This document shows positions 35,455 to 46,749 of a DNA stretch of 64,000 nt, in pieces. A program made the translations under genes and the position numbers. Origin of the DNA: Acanthaster planci (lineage: Eukaryota > Echinodermata > Asteroidea > Valvatida > Acanthasteridae); NCBI RefSeq assembly GCF_001949145.1, contig NW_019091465.1, positions 184,237 to 248,236 of the forward strand, written 5' to 3'. The notes beneath the pieces were generated by a model. That model searched no databases. It was not told where the DNA came from and was given only the letters and a program-made list of their open reading frames with translations. Each line of letters starts with the position of its first letter. Position 1 is the stretch's first letter.

Positions 35455-36900
35455 GTACCAAAACTGCCTTGCTTAGAGTTCAGAATGATATATTAGTTTG
35501 TCTGGGCCAACGGAAGGAGGTCATTCTTATTCTTTTGTTTCTTTGGATGGCTTTTGACACGATTAATCACGATGTCTTGCTTCAAAGACTATAGTTCAGA
35601 TTTGGCTTTGGGAGCATTGTATCAAAATGGTTTCAGTCATATTTATGTGGACGGACGCAGCGAGTGTTTATTGGTTCAAACGCGTCAAAATCCCAGCCGT
35701 TAAACTGTGCATGGTGTTCCTTGGGGTCAATGTCGAGTCCGGTTCTATTTAGTTTGTACACAGTACCAATGAAAGATATTATAAAGCGACATGGTTTGTA
35801 CTGTGTGATGTAGGCCGACGACACACAAATTTATGTTACTTGTCGAGGTCCCACAAATTCGATGGGTGTCTTGGAGCAATGAATGCGAATAGTCCGTCTT
35901 TGGATCGATGTCGCTCGCTCTCATAGACGGGAAAGACCGAGTCAACTACATTTTCGTCTAGGTTTGCCCCTGATCGCGCCTTGGTAGTGCACTTTGTCGT
36001 ACGGATTATTGACGTTAACATTCATCAGTCTGCCACTGTTAATGATCTTGGTGTTATAATTTGACTCAGAAGGTATTATGTGTGATTATTTACGGATTTG
36101 TGCAAAGGGTCATCCTTTGCACTTTGGAAAATCAAAAAAAAAATCGTTCTCGCTTGGATTCCAATGCTATAAAACGGCTGGTACCTGCTTTTGTAACTTC
36201 GAGGATTGATTATTGCAATAGCCTTTTGCCTGGTGTTCATAATAACGAAATTTCAAAAATACAATCCATTCAAAATTCTGATGTACGTTTAGTCATTCGG
36301 ATTCAGAAGGACAATACTATCACCCAGGTACTGAAAGAGCTTCATTGGTTCCCTGTCTCACAGAGGAGTGAGTATAAAATTCTTTGTTTGACACAGAAAA
36401 CTTTGAATGGTTTGGCTCCTTGCTATTTGCAAGAACAAATTCATATTCAGAATGTCGGTCGTTGTTTCAGATCGAATTCTAATGGGACACCGTACTCTAT
36501 ATCAGCCCGTTGGGGCGATAGGTATTACGGCGACAGAGAGTTCAAGGCTTGTGCACCCAGACTTTGGAATTCACTGCCACTGTCAATACGTGCTTCAGCA
36601 TCGTATGACACTTTGAAATCTTCTCTTAAAACCCATTTATTTAAAATGAGTTACAGGTGATAATGAATTTAATTGATTACGATTCCTTGTATATACTTCG
36701 TTGTTATGTTTTAACCCGTCATTGTATTTAATTTATTATTTTTAAGTTCATTTTAACTGTTACATTTTTGTATTTTAACAAAAAAAGTCATTTTTAATTG
36801 TTATATATTATGTTGTAATAAATATTATTGCACAGCGCTCGGAGACAATTTTTTATGGAGGGTGCTTTATAAAAATTCTTTAGTACTATTATTATGAAAT
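35455..36900 (+). mobile_element. 5'-truncated L2/CR1-like LINE with 3' tail
   Basis: Reverse-transcriptase blocks are seen in order: MAFDTINHDVLLQRL near 35545, LYTVPMKDI near 35755, ADDTQIYVTC near 35814, and a long C-terminal frame 36061-36660 (VTSRIDYCNSLLPG, LKELHWFPVSQR, GDREFKACAPRLWNSLP). The catalytic YADD is broken: the Tyr codon is replaced by TAG at 35811-35813. Other stops and shifts make the copy inactive. After the stop at 36660 an AT-rich 3' region ends in CACAGCGCTCG, GGTGCTTTATAAA and short TTA-type repeats near 36895, typical of L2-like tails. It is 5' truncated, with no endonuclease. Confidence 0.85.
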
Positions 36901-37292
36901 ACCTCTACATACAAACCTCTAAACGTCAATGTAAACACGATGAAGCCTTTGAACCGTACTCCAAGCACACTCAACTGTTCCCGATTTAGTCGGCAGGCCC
37001 ATAAAAGCATTAGTGTGAGAACCAGTGCATGCACACGCACACTTATTGTTTGTACTGCACTTCCTGATTAAAAAATGAAGTCACAGTTCTGTACTCTATG
37101 CGTTCTCTGATGTTCATAATTGCACAGTATTACCTACTGACTTCCACTTTTCCGGATAGTAGCTGTCCTTTGTTCGGCTTGCAGCAAAGCTATGTAGGCA
37201 GGGAGCGACTTTCCCCAGTCGACGTAAGAAGGAAGCTGTTTATTGCCACAGACTACGATCTCGTCCGATCTTTGCATTTAGACTTGAACTTC

Positions 37293-39459
37293 TACGGAGG
37301 CGTATTACCGCCACTACAATAAAAAAAAAATACTCGCCCCATCGTGTACGTACATTATAACTATCGTGTACGTACACGAAAACGCGGAAGTGCACGCTGC
37401 ATCCATATGTTTATAGGGAAAAGGGGCGTGATCGTACATGCCGCCTCTACGTCTTAAGTCCGGTGGAGTGGAGTTCGGCCGCCACCAGGAATTTTGATTT
37501 CTGCAGACTGTTTTCCAAGGTTTAGTGAGGTGTTTCTATGGCTGAGAAAAAAGAAGAAACTGGTCTGTGCAAGCAAGGTTTAAGGAATAATCGATTTTAT
37601 CCTTTTGTAAACAGGATTTTTTTCGGGATTAGTCAAAAATGATTGCTGCCGTGGATTAGATTTGTTTTAGCAAGGAAAGCAGGAGATTTGTTATCAGCAT
37701 TAACAGGGCCACTTCACACTCTTTTTTTACTGTTTGATTTTAAATATACAGCTTCATGGACGAGCGGTCTCTTAGCTGACGTATGTGAGTACTTTTTTGC
37801 AACCAGCATGGTGAGATCTTTAGGTTGATGTCGCTTTTAAGTAACACTGGTAGAGACACTCTAGTGTCCTTTTTGATCACCCCTATTTTTGTAAATAGAT
37901 CATGCCAGTCTACAGGAGTTTGATCATCTCCTATTTTAAACAAAGCACCCTAGTCTTGCTAGATGCAAATTTGTCTGTAGCATTCCTTCAGTATTGTTAA
38001 GCACACACTTCAGTGGTCACCGCTGGCTTCTTAATATGCAGCATGTAGTGCATGCAGCTATCAGAGCCATTGCATCCTCTACTGTGGTCGTGTGTGGTTG
38101 TAGTTCTTGTAGACTCATAACTTACTGTAGGCTAGGTGACATTTATTCCTTTGTGTATCAAGTAGTGCCGCTCATTTACTCAGTTACTTAGGCATTGTAC
38201 ACATTTGTATTTTAGTATTTCACCTGGCTTTAATTTTGATTTTGGTAATAAGCGTATGAACATTGTTCAAGGGTGTGTTTATTGGGGGTGTTGGCAGTAG
38301 TACACAGCCACCCACATGAACACACGTAACCATACACAGCTGTACTTGTCGGGTATTCCCTTTGTTCTCGTGTACAAAACTCCCGCACAACACGGAAAAA
38401 ATTTCAAATCACTCTCATGTGAACCAGATTCTCTTTCCTACTTTGAAAATTCAACTGAACGTCCCTTATTTAAAATACTTCATTTTGTGACGGATGAATG
38501 GCACTTGAAAATTCCTCCTTTTTGCGTAAGTTTGAAATATCTATTTCGTGAAATCTTTGTCGCGTACGGTCTCAGTACCCCACAAGTACCCTATGTGGCA
38601 CTTCCCATTGTTCCGGTACCTCACAAGCCCCGCTGTACACGCGCACTCTAACCAACATCAGCAAGCCAAGTTCTGCGCCCGGCCCAGAGAGCCTATCCAC
38701 GGAGAGGTGATGAGAGGAGGTTAGTATACAAACAGGCTTTTTCAATCGTAGCGTTTGTGCAAACCGGAGCTTCCTAGAAAGTTTGTGTGCAATTTGCTTA
38801 ATTTTCAGGGTACAATACTTAATTAAGAAGTCTTCCATGGTCTCATGCAAGGTCAAAAAAGTTGGTGGGTAACGCTTGTCAACACAAAACTCGCCCGCGG
38901 GCCCATTGGCTAGTGTTTCCCAAAGAGAGTGGGAGTTTTGAAACTCCGTATCCGGAGCTTGGTGATGACGCATGGGCTCGTTTTTTGTATATTTGTGGGT
39001 TTTGTTTCTAATTCACTTAATGATTTGAAGTACACCAGTGATTATATGCCGTCCCAACTGTTTTTTCTTGTGTGCCGGGCGAAATAGAATATATTTTCTG
39101 TGCCTTTTTTCCCGCACTTCATCAGTCACCTTTTTGGTTCTCTTATACGAATTTATAGCAACTGATGGCAAAGAGTATTTGTCTGTATCGTTTGAGCCAT
39201 GCATCATCGGAGTAGGCGGATTTCAGTTTTGGTTTTTGGGGGTTGAATTCCATGCCTAACCGACACTTCTCTATTTTGTTCCTCAAGGAGTTCCATTAGG
39301 ATTTGAATATTTTCCATATTCAGTTCTTTTTCTTCTTGGTTGCATAGTGGAAATCGATTTCAGTTGAACTTGTTGTGTACGTACACGCTGGTTATTGCGT
39401 ACGTACACGATAGTGGCGAGAATTTTGTTTTATTTTAGTGGCGGTAATACGCTTCCGTA
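37293..39459. mobile_element. 2.2-kb element with about 85-bp TIRs carrying GTGTACGTACAC palindromes
   Basis: The left end (TACGGAGGCGTATTACCGCC from 37293) matches the reverse complement of the right end (TACGGAAGCGTATTACCGCC, ending at 39459) over about 85 bp, continuing through CACTA, A-rich and CTCGCC blocks. Each arm holds two copies of the palindrome CGTGTACGTACACG or a one-sided variant (about 37344, 37365, 39375 and 39398). No clear target-site duplication and no recognisable transposase frame between the arms. It is probably a non-autonomous or decayed DNA transposon. Confidence 0.8.
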
Positions 39460-40497
39460 ACGTTCAATGTTGTCATCATCTCAGTGTCAATAGGAGACTG
39501 ACTCTGTGATCCCATTACGTTTGCTCGATACAGCGGGTATTATCGACCGGCTCTGTAAGACAGAAGAGAAAACCCAGCACTTCATACCACTCTGAGCTAA
39601 TCACGTGGCTGATTGCAATCGGCTATGGAACAGTCTTTGTTCACCCTAAAAGACGTAAGGGAAATCCGAAAAAACTTGGCTGTTCCCGTCGGATCGTTTT
39701 GAATGTGTGGCACGCGTGTAAAGATGCTGTGAGTACACCTGTGAGGTTTCAGTTCAGTGCATTTTTGTTTTGATTTAAGTACACTTTTCAATACATTAAC
39801 TAAATAGAAATGTAAGGGAGTTTTCATACTCTGAAGAGAACAAGCTTGAGAAAAATTGTGTCTAAGGAAATTCATTGCAGCAACACTTTCAACATTACTC
39901 GTGGCTTGCTTTTCAAACCCTGAAACAGAAAATATAATGTGCAAAGATTCGATAATTTGCAGTTATTTTGTTGATTTATTTATTCAGAAAATCCACTCCA
40001 AGAAAGCGTTTGTCAAATAATTATATGGGAACTTTTGGAAAAGGAAAAATAGTCAACTGGAAGGTATTGTATTACATTTACGTATTTAAAAACCTGTAAA
40101 ATCGACTCCTCACAACTACTCCATCTAAGTGTATTTCCATATGGTGATGGCGATTTACATTATCCGTGGGCATCAAATCTAAATACTGAATTTAATCTAG
40201 AGACCAAGATGTCTTTTGCAGTGTAAATGTTTTTGCAAACCTTATGGACTCGAAAAGATATACAAGGCCAAGGCCAACCCCATTAAGCGTACTGCCTGGC
40301 TGTTGGAATAGGTGAATCTCCGCAATTGCCTTCTTTCTTTGGGTACAATTGCAAATTAATTTTTAAAAATCTGATGAAGATTTAGTTATTCTTTGCTGAT
40401 CCACCCACACGGGACTGGCAATGCCTGACTTTATTTATACGACATTTCGCGATTTCGTTCAAACGCGATGGAAATAATTTCAAACCGGAAATACCCA

Positions 40498-41130
40498 AAT
40501 ATTCTGGAAAGCAAAAGAAACTTGCCACTTCTGTCAAAGGCCATACATAATAATTCACTCCATAGAAATAAACAACTTTTGTACATAGGTATGCTGCAAT
40601 ACCCCTTACTAATCACGTGCCCAAAAGCAAGTGAATATCTTAATAACAAAGAAGACGTTGACATGCACAGCAACTTGGTTAATGAATCAAAAGTCGTAGA
40701 ATGTAACAGAATGAGCCTTAAGTTTTACCCAGAAATCAATGTCACAGGACGAAATAAAGAAGTCGCAATAATTACTTTTCAATAATGTGTGTGCATATTC
40801 AGTAATGATTTTATCCCTTTGCAGAAACCAGTCATGCACATCATTTTGACAAAACAGGTGTTCACTTTGTCATTGGTTGTTTAAATGTCCATCCATGGGT
40901 CATATTTGCTTGGTGGGGAGTGCTTTTGTGTGTGACCTTTGATTCAGTAACAAAGTTGCTGTGCATGTCAATTTCTTCTTTGTTATAAAGATATTCACTT
41001 GCTTTTGGGCATGTGATTAGCAAGGGGTATTGCAGCATACCTGTGTAAAAATTGTTTATTTCTATGGAGTGAATTTTTATTTGTGGCCTTTGACAGAATT
41101 TGCAAGCTTCTTTTGTTGTCCAGTGTATTA
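40498..41130. repeat. Foldback repeat: two about 200-bp inverted arms with a 236-bp spacer
   Basis: Arm 40498-40697 and arm 40934-41130 are inverted copies at roughly 80-85% identity by eye, sharing GTCAAAGGCCA, ATTCACTCCATAGAAATAAA, TGCCCAAAAGCAAGTGAATA and GACATGCACAGCAACTT or close matches. Both arms keep an open frame in the same repeat orientation (containing NSLHRNKQ), but no known domain is recognised. A transcript across it would form a long hairpin. Confidence 0.85.
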
Positions 41131-41511
41131 CTATAGTCCGTTAACATGAAGAAAACAATCACCTGCAAGACAACCAACTAACTAAACGCCGGGCAAATCG
41201 ATAATTAACCAGTCTTTGAGGGGCTGATGGCATCAGCAAGACTTAGAAGGGCACTTGGAACATAATCTAGGTTTAAGCAGTTAAAATGCTCCTTTTTGTC
41301 ACTTTCAACTCGACGTTTGTCGTAATGACAATAAGGTGTTATACGAATTTGAATTTTTATGAATAAAAATGGATAGTCAGCCAAGTCAGAAATCTCAGTG
41401 TAACAGCTATTTCTCTATTGAAGTGTGCTGTCCTGTGTTGTTGTACGTTGTCCTTAAAACAACGCTAAAAGCGATCTTTAGGGTGCAGACCACTAATTCA
41501 AGTGAGAATTT

Positions 41512-41993
41512 NNNNNNNNNNNNNNNNNNNNNNNNNNNNNNNNNNNNNNNNNNNNNNNNNNNNNNNNNNNNNNNNNNNNNNNNNNNNNNNNNNNNNNNNN
41601 NNNNNNNNNNNNNNNNNNNNNNNNNNNNNNNNNNNNNNNNNNNNNNNNNNNNNNNNNNNNNNNNNNNNNNNNNNNNNNNNNNNNNNNNNNNNNNNNNNNN
41701 NNNNNNNNNNNNNNNNNNNNNNNNNNNNNNNNNNNNNNNNNNNNNNNNNNNNNNNNNNNNNNNNNNNNNNNNNNNNNNNNNNNNNNNNNNNNNNNNNNNN
41801 NNNNNNNNNNNNNNNNNNNNNNNNNNNNNNNNNNNNNNNNNNNNNNNNNNNNNNNNNNNNNNNNNNNNNNNNNNNNNNNNNNNNNNNNNNNNNNNNNNNN
41901 NNNNNNNNNNNNNNNNNNNNNNNNNNNNNNNNNNNNNNNNNNNNNNNNNNNNNNNNNNNNNNNNNNNNNNNNNNNNNNNNNNNNNNNNNNNNN
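41512..41993. other. Assembly gap (482 N)
   Basis: This is a run of N just downstream of the last exon of SULT-B on its minus strand. It may hide that gene's 3' UTR or a repeat. Confidence 0.99.
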
Positions 41994-42030
41994 CCCTATA
42001 ACCTCAAACATGCTGTGACCGGCCACCTGG

Positions 42031-44589
42031 CTAGTGGTCAAAGGTCATTCCTGTCCCCTGGAACTTGTTCCGAATGAAGGCGTCCATCGCCTCGCTCTGG
42101 GCCACAGTGAAGTGGAACTTCCAATCGCCAACCTTCCCTGAAATACAAGCGAGTCGAGAGAAATGAATGATATGAAACGAATACTATCTCGCTCAAGATT
42201 AATGCCTGTCAGCAAACAGTATCACGGCGCACGGGGATGAGGAGAGCATTTTTCTTTTCTTTTGAGTTCTTTTCTGTGCATTTTCACCTTTTCTCATGAA
42301 GGAGGTTGCGCTGTCAGCACCACTGTTGGTGGCCGATTTTGGGGGACCAAAAAAGATGTCAGGACTCGACATGGGGTTTTTCTTCATGTTAGCGAACGTG
42401 CAGTGCTCCGTGATGGCATCCAGCGTCTCAGCCGACAAGTGCTTACCCAGGAAGTTGCTGATCTTCTCAACATTCTAAGGTCCTGAAAAACCAAGCAAAG
42501 AAGCATGGGAATGATATCGCATTAAAAAAAGAAGACATTTTCGCTTCAGACAATCACTAAGTGGTTCAGAGTGAAATAGGAAAAATATCGCAAGGTAAAA
42601 CATTTAGTCGGCTTCGACTCGTTAATTCGCAGTTTGAACACAATAACAGACATGTAGTTCCCGGTGCACTGCATTGATTAAGTCCTTTAAATCCATGTCC
42701 GAAATGGAAACAAAGGTTGGCACATATCTTGATAGCGTCGTCGACGCGTCGTCCTGATTGTGCGCGCTTTTCAAGCTACTCCAATCTTGTCGGGTTTTAG
42801 TCTGCGGCGCTCGGATGTCTAAAAATGTTGAGGGTTGACTGTTCAAAAACCTTGGGAACAATAATGATCCTAATTGTTGGATAGCAAATCCCGTGCACCA
42901 AGGTCGAATGCGACTTTCTGAGCTCGGGCATGAATGGTGGCATTGAGCAAGTCACAAAATGCGAGATCCAACGATTAAAAATGACAACAGAGGCCTGAAA
43001 TAATATTGTGAAAGGGACTGGGTGATGGGGACTGAGTAGTGATGGAAATCAAATAAAAATTGCCGGGCCATGGAAATGTGAAAAGCTAAATTTACGTCCC
43101 AGCATGACAATTTTTCAAGTTGTCACCTTTTTTGATGTATTACCGTGGAGGCGACACTGAAAAGCTCAAAGATCTCTCATACGGAATGCTTTAAGGCCAC
43201 AAGCCATCCTGAACTCGTCTGACAAGATTGGCCGAGGTGTGCCAGAAAGATTTAGCATCGTGAGTAGTTTTATGACTCATTCTTTTTTGTTTTAAAAATG
43301 TGACATTCTTAAGGAAACGTCATTTGTCACCGTTAAATCATCACTCACCCTCTTCAATTCCTCAAATCTCACCAACAGGGCATTCGGTTCGTGTCTCTTC
43401 TTCCAGAAGAACAAGTAGTGGTCCCACCAAGGACCATAAGGTACTTGTGAAGATAACAGAACAATGTAAAATTTTGCAGGAGTGTCAATTTTTTGACTTG
43501 CACAGGGATTGAGACAAAGACATTGACACGTTAAAAGTAGAAGTTCGAGCATTCTTTTGGAAGTTTTATTTCTGGAGGTGATTGCTTGAAAAGTCTTGCT
43601 GACATGTTCGTCGGCGATGTTAATGGGAAAGTGATTCGGGAAATGCTTTCCCAGCATCAGTGAGAGTAAGTAAGGATGTCCCAGACGTGACTTGGCTGCC
43701 ATTCTTTGTCAATACAACACAAAATATTTAGCCTAAAAAGTTAATAATTTATTGTCAACAGAGGGCTGCTTAAAAGTAATGGATTCCTTGCAATTAGAGT
43801 TCATACGTTTTATCTTCGAACGCCTCGTATCATCAAATATGGATTACGAGCGACCCTTGACAGTTGACAGCCTTGTTAATGATTTTGTCGAAGTACCTCT
43901 TCCATCCATCATTTCCTTGAAAAACTCGCTAAATGCTTGGTCCACTTTCTGAGGATTAATCATTTTTATGAAGAAGAAGTAGGACACAACCACGTCCTTG
44001 GGGTTACGGATGACGTAGACAATCTTTGCTTTCTTCTCCCAGAGCTGGGGAGGCAGAAACTGAGGTGGAAGATGGGACTTGATGACCCGAGGCGACGGAA
44101 TATTCTCAACGATCTTGTAGGTGTCTGGGGCCTGGGGGACATCAAAGTGCAAATTAAAGTCATCACTTGATCGGTCTGCAACGGACGTGTAGGTTGAAAA
44201 GGCGATGTTAGGTGGAAGAGAGAAAAAAAAATGACACTGAAATAAAAGAGACTTTTCAGGCAGCTTTGGCATTTGTTTCTAAAGCTGTGCATGGAATGGC
44301 AGACGTTTTATGCTTGCCAGCTCTTCTCTGGATGACCTTGTATTCCTCAGCCCGCTTAAACATGAAACACCTCAATTTGCCCTCCATGCTAAGCTAACAC
44401 GCGCAGCTTTCTGATCACTGTGTTTAATTCTCTGCATGTCAGGGGATGCTTACACCTTTAACCTGCTGGAGGCTCTTAGGTGGTTCATCTCTAGGAACGG
44501 CACTCGAAACCCAGTGAATCTCTTGTTGACAGCCCCCAAGTCCCCGTCATGCATCACACAGGACACTATCTCTTGAACCCAGGTTGTTC
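42031..44589 (-). CDS. Cytosolic sulfotransferase, copy B, 5'-incomplete, possibly using a shifted acceptor
   Basis: Five exons correspond to exons 3-7 of copy A: 44589-44456 (134 nt), 44131-43897 (235), 43443-43349 (95), 42474 or 42482 to 42288, and 42137-42031 (107). Conserved motifs are present: TTWVQE, PRVIKSH with the catalytic His, YVIRNPKDVVVSY, YGPWWDHY, and RKGKVGDWKFHFT ending FDH-stop. Exons 1 and 2, which would supply the N-terminus and the PKAG half of the PAPS loop, were not found between 44590 and 50800. In exon 6 the ancestral acceptor (after 42483) would give 195 nt and a frameshift. An AG eight nt further on (exon from 42474) gives 187 nt and keeps the frame. It is either a functional gene with a moved splice site and an unseen 5' end, or a decaying pseudogene. 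Confidence 0.75.
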
Positions 44590-44839
44590 CTAACAGGAAG
44601 AAAACAAAATAAACTCCGAGCTAAATCTTAAGCTTATAAGTTTTCAATCAAGTTAGTGCAGTCGTTGCAGAAATATACTGTTTCTTATCCATGAAAAAAC
44701 AATTACGTACAAACATTCAGCTTATCATGCGTGTATTCTGCGATTGGCAATGTAAATCTCGCCCTTAAAAATTGCAACCAATGAAATGACGTCCACCAGG
44801 CATGCAACAGTCATTTAACATTTATAAACCAATTAAACG

Positions 44840-45130
44840 ATATTATACACTTCAAAGAAGTTATTATCTTGTTTAATCGACTTATTATCACGTTTAAACG
44901 ACTTGGTATTCGTCGTTTAAAACTCTTATATGCGACCGATAAATTTCAACACGTACGTACGAAATATTAGTTCTACGTAAGAGTGTACTATGTAGAGTGT
45001 AGGCCTACATATGAGATATAACTCGAACGCATCATTTATGATGCATACGTCTCGAGATATAAATCGTATGTACGGGATATATTTCGCATAGGACCTATAT
45101 CTCGTACGTAAGTTACATATCTTGAATGTA
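44840..45130. repeat. Palindrome-rich degenerate repeat (GTTTAAACGAC and TCGTACGTA motifs)
   Basis: The first part (44840-44925) repeats GTTTAATCGACTTATTATCA and CGTTTAAACGACTTGG-type units. The second part (44940-45130) repeats palindromic CGTACGTACG and ATATAACTCG, GAGATATAAATCG or CATATCTTG-type blocks with alternating orientation. No coding sense. It resembles degenerate palindromic satellite or MITE debris. Confidence 0.55.
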
Positions 45131-46078
45131 CAACCTGCGAATTTTAACTCGTTGTCAGATCTTAGCACAATTTATTGTTTACAGTGACAAGTTTTATTTT
45201 CCTTTAATGTAGATCTTTATTGTGTCTCCCAATGTTGGCTGCAACAAGAGAAGCTGCTTGATTCAAATATTCATTTCACTCTGTGATGTCCTTGATTTGC
45301 ATTTAACACAAGTACGTGGGGCTCTATATTGTGGACTTTGCATTTAAATGGTAAGTACAAACAGTTGGGATGGTTCAGTTGGGTGTGGTCTTTTCATTGG
45401 GTGCATTGGAGTGTGAGGGAGTGTGGTGTATATAGAGTAAAGGTGTGCCACCCACAGTCAGTCAATTGTCTTGCTGTAAAGCATTCTAACGCCAGTGGTC
45501 AGGCTCTCTTCCATCCAGCAAGAGCAATTTCAGCAAAGGACCAGTGCTCTGTTGGGGTTGCCATTCTTTGTGCACATGTACACCTTTTCCCCTTTCCGAG
45601 CGGACCGTCAAATGACTCTGGAACTAGTGACTCACTGCAGACAACCGCGAGGCCACAAACTGTAAGAATAACTGTTTTTTGTTATTTATGGTTCGTGTAT
45701 AAAAGATAATAATAACATAGTTCACGTTGAAGATACAGTCTGTTTATTGTAATATTTGTATAGTGACATACATTTCAATGCTCCTGGAAAAGTCAAAACT
45801 TTGATAATTGTCAGCCATTAGGAATAGTATTGTACAACTATTTGGAGTTGGATTCATTAACTTTTTCAGAGAGCTGTACCTTGTGGCAGTTTTACTACCT
45901 TTGGGTCCGGCCAAGATATTCTCCACTGTTCTGCACTGTGTCTAGTGAGGGCGTGGCTAGCTGTCCATAAACGTCCAAGGCCAATCCGGACCGAAATATA
46001 CTGCCAATTCCAATATTTCAACGCTTGGTTTTATATTTTAGTTTGTGCACGACTGTTTAGGCTGCGTTGCATTATGTA

Positions 46079-46154
46079 GCCTGTGTGACACTATTTAGCC
46101 TGTGTGGCATTATTTAGCCTGTGTGGCACTATTTAGCCTGTGTGACATTATTTG
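46079..46154. repeat. Four-copy 19-bp tandem repeat
   Basis: GCCTGTGTGGCATTATTTA and variants with C/T and A/G changes start at 46079, 46098, 46117 and 46136. Confidence 0.9.
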
Positions 46155-46749
46155 TTTACCCTTAGTATTTGGTGAATATTGCCTTTTTGAACTTGGAAGT
46201 AGCCTTGGTGGCTTCCCTAGTAATTTTGCTGCACTTCCCGGTAATATCTTTTAATTTGCTGCTGGCGGTATTTTAAAATCTGTCTGTTTGGCTTTTTAAG
46301 TATCATACGCAGTCTTCTTCTTTTTTAACCATCTGCGTCTAAAGTTTCTGGAAAGGTTTTGTGCCTTTGTTCGTTTAAAACGTGTCTGATGGGACTACAA
46401 TCCATATTGAGAGTATGATTTTCTTGACTCTCAGATGACTGGTTTGCCATATTGGCTTGTGCGTCATTTTGGCTACAAGGAAGTGTGTTCGGACTGCTTG
46501 CGGTTCTGCTTGTCACTACTTCACTATCAAGTGGATGGTCGAACAAACATTTTGAGGACCAACTACCTATAAACGTTGGGCAAGCCCTGGAGTCGTTAAC
46601 AACTCGACCACTTCACCTTTTGCCTTTTTTACCACACACGCAGGTGTCTGTCAACATTAACTGCCAATGCAGACCCCCTCTAGACATTGCAATGTGGATG
46701 GATGAATCCAGCAAATATCCATGAATCCTGGGCCTGCGGTACTTGACAT

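Noticed and set aside
38572-38973. 133-codon minus-strand frame inside the 2.2-kb TIR element
   Set aside because: Considered as a transposase remnant, but no DDE, zinc-finger or other transposase motif could be seen.
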